Positions 8,048 through 17,612 are shown, numbered from the stretch's first letter. The stretch: 64,000 bases of DNA from Streptacidiphilus jeojiense (GCF_000719095.1 NZ_JOEH01000004.1:570417-634416); one strand, 5' to 3'. The notes: a model not told the origin generated them from the letters alone. Numbers and translations are program-made.

Positions 8048-9592
8048 ATGGTCGACTCCAATGCTCTTGCCTCGCACTGGCGTGAAGATGTCCCGGTGGC
8101 GGGGAGTAGTCACCTACCTCCAGACGTCGGCTATGCGAAGGCGCTGACCAACCAGGGGTACAGCTTCGACGTGGCGGTTGCGGACCTGGTGGACAACTCG
8201 ATCGACGCAGGGGCCGACTTGGTGGCGGTCCACTTCCTCCGTTCGGCGGACAGATTGCACACGCTGCTCGTGCTCGACAACGGGCAGGGCATGAACGAGC
8301 GGGACCTCGACCTGGCCATGACCGTTGGCCGACGCCGCGATTACGGAAGCAGTGCGCTCGGGATGTATGGCACTGGCCTCAAAGCTGCTTCGCTGTCACA
8401 CGCGGGGGCGCTGACAGTCATCAGCAGGACCAAGAGCAGCCGTCCGGCCGGACGTAAGCTCACAAGCGAGGGTATCGAGGACAACTTCCGCTGTGACACC
8501 GTAGATAAGGATTTTGCGCAGGAGCAGATTGACGTCTATGACGGGGTGATCGGTTTCCAGGGGACGATCGTGCGGTGGGACCGCGTCAACGCCTTCGAGA
8601 CAGTCGCCCCCGGGGAGACCGACGCCTTCCTCGCCAAGGCGACCCAGAGCTTGGAGCGGCATCTGGGACTTCATTTGCACCGGTTTCTCGCCCGCGGGCT
8701 GAAGCTGGACATCGTTGTCACGGATGTGGACACCGGTGAGGAGACCCAACACGACGGCGTGGAGTCGCTGGACCCCTTCGGCTACAAGATCCCCGGCCGC
8801 AAGGGCTACCCGCGGGAGCTTACTGCTGAAGTCGAGGGAGTGGGGCAGGTCGCCCTAGAGGCTCACATATGGGTGGCCAAGTCCCGGCTGGCTGGGTACG
8901 CCCAGATCGGCTCGCCCATCCAGCGCCAGGGCTTCTACTTCTACCGCAACGATCGCCTCGTCCAGGCAGGCGGGTGGAACAACCTTCGCACCCCGGAGAG
9001 CCACCTGAACCTGGCCCGCATAGAAGTGGATCTGCCTGCCCAGGCGAACCGGGTTTTCAGCCTCGATGTGAAGAAGGAGGGTGTCCAAGTTATGCCGGCG
9101 TTCACCTTCGGCGTCGAGAGCGCCTGCGACGCCGAAGGCAGAACCTTCCGTCACTACCTTGCGGACGCCGAGGCCGCGTACCGCGACGGCAACTCGCGCC
9201 AGGTCGTCGAGCGCCCAGCCATTGTGGCTCCCGGCAAGGGCTTCGATCCGAAGGTGAAGCGTTCTGTTCGGGAGCAGCTCGCCGTCAAGGCGGCCGAGGA
9301 CCCGATTCGCATCGAGTGGACGGCCTTGCCAGAGGACAGATTCTTCGAACTGGACCGCGAGCACAATGCCATCCATCTCAACAAGGCGTTCCGCGAGGAC
9401 TTCAATGGTGGCCGCCGCGGAGGCGCCAACGATGCGCCTGTCACCAAGACACTGCTCTACCTGTTGCTGCAGGACTGCTTCGGCCTCGGGCGCTGGGAGA
9501 AGAAGCGTGCGGATCGCATCGACTACTGGAACGCCATCCTGCTGTCGGCGGTGCTGGCCCAGCGTGAACGGCTGGAACGCAGCACGTCCTGA
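8048..9592 (+). CDS. MORC/MutL-like GHKL ATPase of a restriction-modification island
   Basis: A 514-residue protein with an N-terminal GHKL ATPase domain. The N box is DLVDNSIDAGA (46-56), with the Mg-coordinating Asn50. The G1 box is DNGQGM (77-82) and the G2 box YGTGLKAASLS (107-117). GHKL ATPases dimerise on ATP binding and act as DNA clamps, as in MutL, Hsp90, gyrase B and eukaryotic MORC. A second conserved region (IQRQGFYFYRNDRLVQAGGW, near residue 300) resembles the S5-like domain following the ATPase in MORC-type proteins. ATG 8048 lacks a strong ribosome site. It lies 100 bases upstream of the Z1 gene on the same strand. MORC-type ATPases paired with Z1 helicases in R-M loci were described by Iyer, Abhiman and Aravind (2008). 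Confidence 0.85.
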   Translation: MVDSNALASHWREDVPVAGSSHLPPDVGYAKALTNQGYSFDVAVADLVDNSIDAGADLVAVHFLRSADRLHTLLVLDNGQGMNERDLDLAMTVGRRRDYGSSALGMYGTGLKAASLSHAGALTVISRTKSSRPAGRKLTSEGIEDNFRCDTVDKDFAQEQIDVYDGVIGFQGTIVRWDRVNAFETVAPGETDAFLAKATQSLERHLGLHLHRFLARGLKLDIVVTDVDTGEETQHDGVESLDPFGYKIPGRKGYPRELTAEVEGVGQVALEAHIWVAKSRLAGYAQIGSPIQRQGFYFYRNDRLVQAGGWNNLRTPESHLNLARIEVDLPAQANRVFSLDVKKEGVQVMPAFTFGVESACDAEGRTFRHYLADAEAAYRDGNSRQVVERPAIVAPGKGFDPKVKRSVREQLAVKAAEDPIRIEWTALPEDRFFELDREHNAIHLNKAFREDFNGGRRGGANDAPVTKTLLYLLLQDCFGLGRWEKKRADRIDYWNAILLSAVLAQRERLERSTS

Positions 9593-9693
9593 CACTGACT
9601 CAGCTGGACCCGGCCCTACCACGTCGGCTGTACTCGGGAAACCGTCCGGCGGCTATGGTCCCGAAGTTTCCGTCTCCGAGGAGGAACTTTCTT

Positions 9694-12600
9694 ATGAGCG
9701 ACCCGCTGCTGGATGTCCACACCACCACACTTGCTGTCATGAAGCAGTCCCCGCGCCCCTTCGCCAAGTGGGCGTCCGGGGTCGCCGAGGAGGATCACCC
9801 GAATATCGACCTGAGTGAGGCGATGTTTGTCGACCGCATCGGGCGGAGTGGGACCGAGGGCGACCCGCTGGTTGCCTTGTGGTCGCGGACGTTGACTGCC
9901 TGGGACTTCGCCGAAGCCGCTGCCTGGGCGCAGGGCACGCCCGCGCGCTCCGCCGCCCGCCGCGCCTGCGCGTACGACGTGCTCGGCTTCGATGAGGCGC
10001 TGCGTGCCGCGCTCGACGATGCCGTCCCGGTGTCCCCACTGCCTGGCGCTACGGTGATCACGGACGACAGTCGCGGATACGTGCCCTGGTACACCCCCGG
10101 GCGTGCCGCCGCCCGTAGCTTCTATTGGAAGGCATACGAAGCGAAGTTGCGTGCCAAGGGCTGGTCCGACAGTGCCATCGCCAGCCTAGATGAGGCCAGC
10201 CGTGCGGTCGTCGAGCGCCTCGCCGACCCAGAACATCCCGAGCCGCGCCAGGCCAAGGGCCTCGTCGTGGGCTATGTGCAGTCCGGCAAGACGGCTAACT
10301 TCACCGGCGTCGCTGCAAAGGCGATCGACGCTGGTTACCGGTTGGTCATCGTTCTCGGCGGAACCCTCAACATGTTGCGCTCGCAAACCCAGCGCCGCAT
10401 CGACATGGAGCTGGTCGGCCAGGAGAACATCCTGCGCGACGCTGATCCGCAGGACCTCGACACGCTGGTCGGCATCGACTACGTCGGCGAGGACGGGGAA
10501 TGGTCCGAGTTCGTCCGACATGGAGGCAGACCCTCACAGTTGGGCGCGTTCGACATCGAACGATTGACGGGACGTGACAACGACTACAAGAGCTTGGATA
10601 AGGGCATTGGGACGCTGGAGATCCAGAAGCTCAAACGCAGCCTGCCCCTGTACGACCCGGAGAACCTGCACCGCGCAGCCGCCCGCGTCATGGTGGTGAA
10701 GAAGAACAAGGCTGTCCTATCCAAACTGGTCAAGGACCTCAAGCAGGTGCGGAGCGTCCTGGGCGAGCTGCCTACACTGATCATCGACGACGAGTCGGAT
10801 CAGGCGTCCGTCAACACGAAGGACCCACGCAAATCCGCCTCGAAGGAGGCGATCGAGCGCACCGCCATCAACGGCCTGATCTCGCAACTGCTCGGGCTGC
10901 TGCCGCGAGCCCAGTACGTTGGATACACGGCCACGCCATTCGCCAACGTATTCATCGACCCAGGCGACGTGGAGGACCTATTTCCCAGCGATTTCCTGAT
11001 CTCCCTCCCGCGCCCCGAGGGCTACATGGGCGTCCAGGATTTCCACGACCTGGATTCGGCGTTGCCCGAGTCCGAGCGTACTCCCGCCAACTCCCAGCAG
11101 GCGGCTCACGTCCGCAGCATCTGCGACGGTGACGATGACCGGCTGCAGGAGGCCGTCGACGCCTTCGTCCTCACCGGCGCCGTCAAGCTCTATCGCGCCG
11201 ACCGGGACGTGGACCAGCGTTCGTACCGGCACCACACCATGCTCGTTCACGAGTCCGTGAAGAAGGATGACCACGCTGAACTGCAGTTCCGGGTGAGCGC
11301 CCTGTGGAACAACTCCGGCTACAGCTCCGCCCGGGGTCATGCGCGCCTCGCCAAGCTGTGGGAGGACGATATCCGAAAGGTCTCTCTCGCTCGCGCGGCT
11401 GACCTGCCGAATCCGAACACTTACGAGGAACTGCGTGAATACGTGAGCCGGGCCTGCCAACTCATCCGGAAGGGCGGCAGCCCGGTCACGGTCGTCAACG
11501 GTGATTCCGACAAGTATTTCGAGCAGCTCGACCTGGACTTCGACCGAACTCCGAACGTGTGGAAGATCCTTATCGGTGGAGCCAAGCTATCCCGCGGCTT
11601 CACCATCGAGGGCCTGACGGTGTCCTACTACCGCCGCACGACCCTCGCCGCCGACACGCTTATGCAGATGGGCCGCTGGTTCGGTTTCCGCCCTGGTTAC
11701 CGAGACCTTGTGCGTCTGTACATCAGCCGCGCCGAGCAGCGCACCAAGACGCAGACGGCTGACCTTTACGAGGCGTTCGAGGCCATCTGCCGAGACGAGG
11801 AGGCATTCCGCTCTCAGCTCGATCAGTACGCTGAACTCATCGAGGGTCAACCACAGGTGACGCCAGGTCAGGTCCCCCCGCTGATCGCTCAGCATATGCC
11901 GTGGCTCCCGCCGACCAGCCGCAACAAGAGGTTCAATGCGGAGCTTGTCGAGATCCGCTCACCCGGCAAGCCTATCGAGCCGGCCGCCTACCCGTCGGAC
12001 GGAGAGGTGCTGGAGGCCAACGCGAAGAGGTGGGACGCCGTACTGCGCGGATTTACCAGGCAGAAGGTTGAGTTCCGGGCCCCGGCCAGCCCGGCGGGCA
12101 ACTCTGAGCGTACGTTCAGTGCGCTTACGGCCATGGTCGGCCAGGAAGGACTCATGCGTGTCCTGCGCAGCCTGGAGTGGGGGAATCCGGGTAACTTCCT
12201 CCCGAACCTCCGTTACCTGGAGCAGCTGGACGGCACCCTCGCACGGGTGGACGAGTGGCTGGTGATCGCCCCCCAGCTCGTCGACGGAGAGAAGGCCCGG
12301 GCTGCTATCAACGGTTCACCTGTCCCTTTCTCCCTTGTCCGCCGTACGCGGCAAGCTGGGAAGAGCGCCTTCGGACGCATCTCCAGCGTCGAACATCTGC
12401 GCCTCGCCCAGAACTTGGTGGACTCCGCAGCTGACCCCGCCCTCGCCCTGGAGGGCAACCCTGTACTCGGGCGGCACACTGGCGTCGTCCTGCTCTATCC
12501 GGTGGTCGAAGCCCGCGCCGACGCTGAGGTTCACGCTGCGGTTCAGTCCGACGGCTCAGCCGACCTCTCGCGCCTGGTCATGGCCTTCACCGTGGTTGCC

Positions 12601-12696
12601 CCGAAGTTCGCCAACGACTCCTCGCGCCGCTTGGTCCGCTTCCAGGTCAAGGACTCCCGTCACAAGGACGCCATTGTCGTCAACGCCGAGGAGTAA
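9694..12696 (+). CDS. Z1-domain superfamily II helicase/translocase
   Basis: A 1000-residue protein; ATG 9694 follows GAGGAGG by nine bases. Walker A is GYVQSGKT (193-200), the QSGKT form typical of Z1 proteins. Walker B is LIIDDESDQ (362-370). Late helicase motifs are AKLSRGFTIEGLTVSYYRR (630-648) and QMGRWFGFRPGY (658-669), the Z1 signature. Z1 proteins are DNA-dependent ATPases found in R-M loci beside MORC-like ATPases. The probable role is moving along or remodelling DNA to help recognition or cleavage of unmodified DNA. It follows the MORC gene and ends 31 bases from the end of the convergent vsr gene, so the two transcription units of the island meet here. Confidence 0.9.
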   Translation: MSDPLLDVHTTTLAVMKQSPRPFAKWASGVAEEDHPNIDLSEAMFVDRIGRSGTEGDPLVALWSRTLTAWDFAEAAAWAQGTPARSAARRACAYDVLGFDEALRAALDDAVPVSPLPGATVITDDSRGYVPWYTPGRAAARSFYWKAYEAKLRAKGWSDSAIASLDEASRAVVERLADPEHPEPRQAKGLVVGYVQSGKTANFTGVAAKAIDAGYRLVIVLGGTLNMLRSQTQRRIDMELVGQENILRDADPQDLDTLVGIDYVGEDGEWSEFVRHGGRPSQLGAFDIERLTGRDNDYKSLDKGIGTLEIQKLKRSLPLYDPENLHRAAARVMVVKKNKAVLSKLVKDLKQVRSVLGELPTLIIDDESDQASVNTKDPRKSASKEAIERTAINGLISQLLGLLPRAQYVGYTATPFANVFIDPGDVEDLFPSDFLISLPRPEGYMGVQDFHDLDSALPESERTPANSQQAAHVRSICDGDDDRLQEAVDAFVLTGAVKLYRADRDVDQRSYRHHTMLVHESVKKDDHAELQFRVSALWNNSGYSSARGHARLAKLWEDDIRKVSLARAADLPNPNTYEELREYVSRACQLIRKGGSPVTVVNGDSDKYFEQLDLDFDRTPNVWKILIGGAKLSRGFTIEGLTVSYYRRTTLAADTLMQMGRWFGFRPGYRDLVRLYISRAEQRTKTQTADLYEAFEAICRDEEAFRSQLDQYAELIEGQPQVTPGQVPPLIAQHMPWLPPTSRNKRFNAELVEIRSPGKPIEPAAYPSDGEVLEANAKRWDAVLRGFTRQKVEFRAPASPAGNSERTFSALTAMVGQEGLMRVLRSLEWGNPGNFLPNLRYLEQLDGTLARVDEWLVIAPQLVDGEKARAAINGSPVPFSLVRRTRQAGKSAFGRISSVEHLRLAQNLVDSAADPALALEGNPVLGRHTGVVLLYPVVEARADAEVHAAVQSDGSADLSRLVMAFTVVAPKFANDSSRRLVRFQVKDSRHKDAIVVNAEE

Positions 12697-12727
12697 CAGC
12701 CTAGGCATGACCCTGCAGGGGCGCCGG

Positions 12728-13195
12728 TCAGCGCTGTCCGCGCCGTTCATTGACGGCGGTGACGACCTCGGCAGCGCAGAGCACGGCTGGTTGGTGCTCC
12801 CAGAAGCGGAGCACCAACCAGCCGGCCTCGGCTAGTCGCGCGTCGGTGTCCCGGTCGCGCTGGACATTGCGGCCGATCTTCTCGCGCCAGTAGCCGGGGT
12901 TGGTCCTCGGCGGCACGAAGTGCTCTGGGCAGCCGTGCCAGTAGCAGCCGTCGACAAAGACCGCGACCCGCGTGGGCCGGAACAGCAGGTCTGCGGTGCG
13001 GCGCATCCCCGGCAGTGGCTTGGCCGCCACCCGGTAGCGCAGCCCCGCTGCGTGGACAAGCGAGCGCAGGGCCAGTTCCGGGGCGGTATCACGGCTGCGG
13101 ATGGCCTGCATGTTGCGGCGGCGGGCCGCGGAGGATGCCCAGCTCCCCTCCGGGGCGGTCCAGGCTGTACCTGCTGTTTTGGGGGTACCGGTCAC
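12728..13195 (-). CDS. vsr: Very short patch repair endonuclease (T/G mismatch nickase)
   Basis: A 155-residue protein read from GTG 13195, three bases beyond the NaeI stop; the ribosome site is weak, so coupling to the gene upstream is likely. The Vsr pattern is clear: RRRNMQAIRSRDTAPELALR (25-44), ADLLFRPTRVAVFVDGCYWH (68-87) and GWLVLRFWEHQ near the end. Asp69 and His87 match the catalytic region of E. coli Vsr, and C84 and C89 the zinc site. Vsr nicks 5' of T in T/G mismatches that arise when 5-methylcytosine deaminates, so it repairs damage caused by the C5 methyltransferase of the same island. Some Vsr proteins cut only when tied to their own methylase site. Confidence 0.92.
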   Translation of the reverse strand: MTGTPKTAGTAWTAPEGSWASSAARRRNMQAIRSRDTAPELALRSLVHAAGLRYRVAAKPLPGMRRTADLLFRPTRVAVFVDGCYWHGCPEHFVPPRTNPGYWREKIGRNVQRDRDTDARLAEAGWLVLRFWEHQPAVLCAAEVVTAVNERRGQR

Positions 13196-13199
13196 CTGG

Positions 13200-14168
13200 T
13201 CATGATGCAGGATCTCGCTGCGGGTCCGGAAGCCGCGGTGCTTCTTCGACCGGGTCGCCAGGCTGGGCGACGACCCACAGCTCGCCGCCGATCTGGGCAC
13301 TTGGGCGGTCTGCGTACCGCGGGTGGGCCCGGACGACGCGGTGGGCGACGAACTCACCCTCGTGCGGGACCGGGCCGCCGAGACTGGTAGCAATGGCCTG
13401 GTGGACTGGGTAGTCGCCCAGGATGAGGATGCCTTCTGGGCGCAGTCGCGGGCGGGCGCGGCCCGGGCTGCCTTCTCTGACCCTGGCCATGTAGTCGAGC
13501 TGCTGGGCAGCGGTCCGCACCACACCGCGGCCGATCCGCTTGCCGTGGACCGAGCGGAACAGTTCGACGACTCTGGCCTGCCCCTGGCGCTTTCCGGGGA
13601 TGAGGATGCGGTTGCGGGTCTCCTCGTCAAGGTGCAGCAGGACGTTCTCCGGCAGCACCGAGTCCCGCCACAGCCAGACAATCTGGTCCCGGTGCTCGGC
13701 CTTGATTGTGAGCTTGAGGTCGCGGTTGGTTCCGCCGTTCAGTATCCCGGGTCGGATGCGTACCAGACCGGCGCTCCAGCGGCTGCGGTAGTCGTCCGCC
13801 GACACCACCAGGCACAGGTGCCCCAGGGCCTCCGGCGGGATCATCCAGCTCCCGAATTTCTGGGAGTACTTGCAGTCGACATCGATACCGGCGATCTCGT
13901 AGTCCATGTCCTTGCCATCGTCAAAGCGGAACCTGCGCTGGAGGTTGATCTCGACGAGGGTTCCGGCATGGGTCTTCTCGGTCTTGAACAGGTCCTGCCA
14001 GTCATAACGGCCGGTGACCTCGCCGTTCAGCAGCTGGTCGATGGTCTCCCGCAGGACGGTCGCGAAGCGTGAGCCATCCGGGTCAAGGAGGATTAGCGCT
14101 TTCCGCACGCGTTCCAGTTCCTCATCGACTGGGGCATGGGACACAGGCGGTGAGCTTTCAGCAGTCAC
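13200..14168 (-). CDS. NaeI-type (type IIE) restriction endonuclease
   Basis: A 322-residue protein read from GTG 14168, close to the 317 residues of NaeI. From memory of the NaeI sequence, the catalytic block matches with a constant offset of three: E73 (LVEINL), D89 in DYEIAG, and D98 and K100 in GIDVDCKYS correspond to E70, D86, D95 and K97 of NaeI. The linker region and C-terminal Topo domain also match (RPEGILILGD; GELWVVAQPGDPV near residue 295). NaeI cuts GCCGGC and needs a second bound site as effector. The position corresponding to NaeI L43, whose change to Lys gives topoisomerase activity, is Leu46 here. It is fourth in a minus-strand operon and only four bases before vsr. Confidence 0.93.
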   Translation of the reverse strand: MTAESSPPVSHAPVDEELERVRKALILLDPDGSRFATVLRETIDQLLNGEVTGRYDWQDLFKTEKTHAGTLVEINLQRRFRFDDGKDMDYEIAGIDVDCKYSQKFGSWMIPPEALGHLCLVVSADDYRSRWSAGLVRIRPGILNGGTNRDLKLTIKAEHRDQIVWLWRDSVLPENVLLHLDEETRNRILIPGKRQGQARVVELFRSVHGKRIGRGVVRTAAQQLDYMARVREGSPGRARPRLRPEGILILGDYPVHQAIATSLGGPVPHEGEFVAHRVVRAHPRYADRPSAQIGGELWVVAQPGDPVEEAPRLPDPQRDPAS

Positions 14169-14231
14169 GGGGCCTTGCCTTTCATTTGGGTACGGGCCGA
14201 CTAAGCAGCCGGGAGTGGGTGCGCTGGGGAG

Positions 14232-16079
14232 CTATCCGCGAGCAGACGGCGTATCGAGGTGGCGCAGCAGTGCCCGCACGTCTGCCGTGTCCAGGCCGGC
14301 TCCGGCTGCTGGCTCCTCCTGCAGATCGGCGAGCTGTTGGACGGCCGGGTCGTCCAGGACGCGGCCCATGAACTCCAGCTTCTCCTCCAGCCGCAGCCGT
14401 ACCACTTCGTCGACGGTGCCGCGCGTGGCCAGGACGGTGACCCGGGTCTCGGTGCCGGGAGCCAGGCCGAGGCGGTGGATCCGGTCCAGACTCTGCAGGT
14501 ACCGCCCGGCCATGAAATCACGGTCCACATAGACGGCATCGTGGCAGACCTGGTGCAGGCTGATGCCCTCACCCAGGGTGGCCGGGTTTGACAGCAGCAC
14601 ATGGCAGTCCGGATCCTGGCGGAAGCGTCGCAGCTGCTCCTCGCGGTCGGCCGTGCCGCCGTAGATGGTGGCTGGGCCGTAGCCCTGAAGCAGCTTCTCC
14701 AGGGTGGTCAGGCTGCGCACGAAGGTCGTCCAGACCAGGGTCTTACGTCCCTGAGCCGCATTGTCAGCGACGATCTTCAGGGTTTCTTGGTACTTCGGTG
14801 ACAGCTCGTAGCTCGGCAGGTCCTGTAGTAGCTGGTAGAGGGAGTCGCTGGGCGAGGCATGCAGAGGCGGGAGCTGGTACTCCAGGGGTTCGTAGCGGCT
14901 GGCGCCCTCCAGCAGCAGGGCCGGGCTGGTTGCGGCCATCAGCAGCCGCAGCATGGCCCGGCCAAGCGCTTCGATGCTGCTACGCGCGCCTTCCGCGCGG
15001 GCGGAGAAGTTGCCTTTCAGGGCCTCGTACACCTCGGCGTGGATAGGCGGCATGTCCAGGTAGCGGAGTTTCGGCTCGAATCCGGGCAGCCCCAGTTCTT
15101 TCTTGGTGGTGCGGGTGAAAAGCGGGCGCAGCACCGAGCTGGCATAGGCCAGGTCGCCGCCGCCCACTGCCTCGGTGACTACGCGCTTGCCGTGTCCTGG
15201 CCAGACGAAGGACAGCAGGTTCTCCAGGTCCCTGGCTCCATTGGGTGCCGGGGTGCCGGTGAGGATCAGCCGCCGGTCAGCCAGCGGTCCCAGCGCCAGG
15301 CAGGCGGAACCGTAGGTGCCGCCTGCCCCCAGCTTCATCCGGTGTGCCTCGTCCAGTACCACCATTGAGGGGCTAGCCCGGAGCCAGGAGGCCAGCGCGC
15401 CCAGCGACCGGTCCAGCCGCTCGTAGTTGACCACTCGCAGCTCCACCAACGGGTCAGCCTGGCCACCGGGCACCTCGGTGCGCAGCGGTTCGTTGAAGCA
15501 GAAGGAGCTCTCGTACTCCCACGACTCGTAGGCGGACTTGGGGCAAACGACCAGCAGCCGCTGGGCCTCGCCGCGCTCGCGCATCGCGGCGTAGACGGCG
15601 AGCGCCACACGGGTCTTGCCGGCACCGGGGACACTGAAGTTGGCGCTGTGCCGCAGCGACAGAAGCTGGGCGATGTCCCGCTGCTGGAAGGATGTCAGAT
15701 CGGCTGTCCATTGCGGGCCGAGGAGCCCGGTGACATCCGCAGGCCCGACCGTGCCAGCAGTGCTGCCAGCCAGGCCGTGGTTCAGACTGCGCTGGACTGT
15801 CTCGGCGTCGTCGAGTACTCCGTTGACCAGCGCCATGAGGTCAGCAGCCCAGTTGACACCAGGGTGGGTCCAGGTGCTGAGCTCGCCAAGACCCACCAGA
15901 AAGTCGTCGAGATCGATCTCGGCGGCCAGAGGCCCGCGCTGGCCGCCGACCGCGATCCGGGCAGTCAGCTTGGCGAAGTCGGCCTGAAACGCTGGCAGGG
16001 TGCGCAGCTCCACGCGGGTGCGCGTCACATCGAAGCCCAGCCGCAGTGAGGTAATTGTGCTGTTTCCGGGGCCGCTCAA
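14232..16079 (-). CDS. SNF2-like superfamily II helicase/translocase
   Basis: A 615-residue protein. TTG 16079 overlaps the TGA of the ParB-like gene (TTGA), a typical coupling; a GTG about 18 codons in is the alternative. Motifs: PGAGKT (151-156, Walker A), VVLDEAHRM (240-248, DEAH), LTGTPAPNGARDLENLLSF (motif III region), VWTTFVRSL, then GEGISLHQ and QSLDRIHRLG, the motif V and VI region typical of SNF2 enzymes. Such proteins move along double-stranded DNA using ATP. The first 120 residues carry no known domain. It is the third gene of the minus-strand operon, between the ParB-like and NaeI genes, so it probably acts with them. Confidence 0.85.
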   Translation of the reverse strand: MSGPGNSTITSLRLGFDVTRTRVELRTLPAFQADFAKLTARIAVGGQRGPLAAEIDLDDFLVGLGELSTWTHPGVNWAADLMALVNGVLDDAETVQRSLNHGLAGSTAGTVGPADVTGLLGPQWTADLTSFQQRDIAQLLSLRHSANFSVPGAGKTRVALAVYAAMRERGEAQRLLVVCPKSAYESWEYESSFCFNEPLRTEVPGGQADPLVELRVVNYERLDRSLGALASWLRASPSMVVLDEAHRMKLGAGGTYGSACLALGPLADRRLILTGTPAPNGARDLENLLSFVWPGHGKRVVTEAVGGGDLAYASSVLRPLFTRTTKKELGLPGFEPKLRYLDMPPIHAEVYEALKGNFSARAEGARSSIEALGRAMLRLLMAATSPALLLEGASRYEPLEYQLPPLHASPSDSLYQLLQDLPSYELSPKYQETLKIVADNAAQGRKTLVWTTFVRSLTTLEKLLQGYGPATIYGGTADREEQLRRFRQDPDCHVLLSNPATLGEGISLHQVCHDAVYVDRDFMAGRYLQSLDRIHRLGLAPGTETRVTVLATRGTVDEVVRLRLEEKLEFMGRVLDDPAVQQLADLQEEPAAGAGLDTADVRALLRHLDTPSARG

Positions 16080-17515
16080 GGCTGCGGCTGCTTCACGTCC
16101 GCAGCAGCGATCAGCCACGCCAGGCCGTTCCCGGGCAGGTCGATGCTGCGCTGTGCCTCGACTGCGAGCTTGCGCATGACGGTGCGCAACTGGGCAAGGG
16201 CGTCGTCAAACGCTCCCTCATCTAGGCTGCCATTGCCCCGGGACATCACCAGGTCGGTGACGGACTGCTCCAGGTCCTTGCAGGCGTCGCCGACTCGGTC
16301 GGGGGCGGCTAGGCGCTTCTTGCGTAGCCGAAAATCGCGGCCCGCCGTATCGATGGCCTCGTTGAACGCGTCCCGATATGAGGCGACGACCGCGGCGGCG
16401 GCCGCGAACTGTTCTGCGGGTGCCGCGGATTCGCCGGCCGCCTTGACGGCTTCAGCGCGCAGCAGGGTGTCAGTAACTGCACGAGCTGTGGCGACGTCGG
16501 CCCCGCCAGCCCTGATGCTGCGGTTCAGGCCGGGGATCGCCACTGCCGCTGCCGCGGCGGGCTCAGCGGGCCTGAGGTTAGCGGGCATGGTCTTGTCGAG
16601 ATAGCGGCTCTGGAAGTCTGCGTCAATGAACCGGACATCGGTCTTGGCGAAATCCAGCACGATCGCGGCAAGCCGAGCTTCCTTCAGTAGATCAGCCCGT
16701 TCCCTGCTCTTAGCTTTCTCCTTCTCGTAGGCACGGTAGAGTTCGGCGAGTTTCTCCTGCGACCGCTCAAGATCCATCAGGCGCAGCGACACCCCGTCGG
16801 CAGTGGTGCTGCGCTCGATCAGGTCCCGCAGCTGGGCCAGTACCCACAGGTCACGTATGCAGGACTTCGCGTCGGTGTGGAACGCCGCGGCGATGACCGA
16901 CAGATCGCGATTGAGCTGGACGTGCTGCTCCTCGATCGCGAGCAGCCGGTTGATGTACGAGTAATCTCGCCGCTGGTCGGGGCGCAGCTGCAGGGAGAGC
17001 TCAACATTATTGACGTCCTGCCAGTCACAGGCCGCCGGCAGCACGCCCACCCGGATGCTGCTCACCTTTTTGGTCTCACGCAGGGCCGCGCAGCGGGTGT
17101 TTCCGTTGACCAGGATGCCGTCACGGGTGATCAGGCCAGGCTCGTTCTGGCCGTGGGTACTGAGGCTCCTCTGCAGGACCTCGAAATCGGGGTCCCGCCG
17201 GTCGGGCTCCGAGGGACGGATCGTCAGTAGGTGCTGCAAATAGTCCTGGCTCTCCGCACTCCAGGGGTCGGCTGAGAGGACGGCGTCACGGCCCGGGTCG
17301 AGGCTGCGCTGAGCACGGATGCGGTGCGTCCCGGGGTTGTAGTACAGCGCATCCAGCGGCATGTCGATGACCTCGACGTGCAGTTGGGAGCCGCCACGCC
17401 ACTCCACGGTCAGGGTCTCGGCGACCCCGCTGTCATCGCGCAGCTCCTTCAGCCGCTGTTCGACCAGCGTGCGGGTGGCCGTGGCGACCGGGGGGACACC
17501 GAAGTTCGTGAACAT
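16076..17515 (-). CDS. ParB/Srx-fold protein of the island operon
   Basis: A 479-residue protein from ATG 17515, with AAGGAG about ten bases upstream. A ParB/sulfiredoxin-like core is recognisable: residues 51-60 (DMPLDALYYN), then SLSTHGQNEPGLI and ILVNGNTRCAALRE (134-147), the nucleotide-binding loop of ParB-type CTPases. The middle is helical and charged (EKEKAKSRERADLLKEAR), and the C-terminal third is an Ala-rich helical region. ParB-fold proteins bind DNA and may hydrolyse CTP; in defence loci they appear as DNA-loading factors or nucleases. Which applies here cannot be read from sequence. It is translationally coupled to the SNF2-like helicase. Confidence 0.75.
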   Translation of the reverse strand: MFTNFGVPPVATATRTLVEQRLKELRDDSGVAETLTVEWRGGSQLHVEVIDMPLDALYYNPGTHRIRAQRSLDPGRDAVLSADPWSAESQDYLQHLLTIRPSEPDRRDPDFEVLQRSLSTHGQNEPGLITRDGILVNGNTRCAALRETKKVSSIRVGVLPAACDWQDVNNVELSLQLRPDQRRDYSYINRLLAIEEQHVQLNRDLSVIAAAFHTDAKSCIRDLWVLAQLRDLIERSTTADGVSLRLMDLERSQEKLAELYRAYEKEKAKSRERADLLKEARLAAIVLDFAKTDVRFIDADFQSRYLDKTMPANLRPAEPAAAAAVAIPGLNRSIRAGGADVATARAVTDTLLRAEAVKAAGESAAPAEQFAAAAAVVASYRDAFNEAIDTAGRDFRLRKKRLAAPDRVGDACKDLEQSVTDLVMSRGNGSLDEGAFDDALAQLRTVMRKLAVEAQRSIDLPGNGLAWLIAAADVKQPQP

Positions 17516-17612
17516 CTCTGGGACTCTCCTTGAGGATGCAGGAAGGCAGTTGCTGCCGAGAGCGGGCGGGCAGGGCGCCTTTCCGAGAACGCCCCGCCCG
17601 GGGACGACAGGA

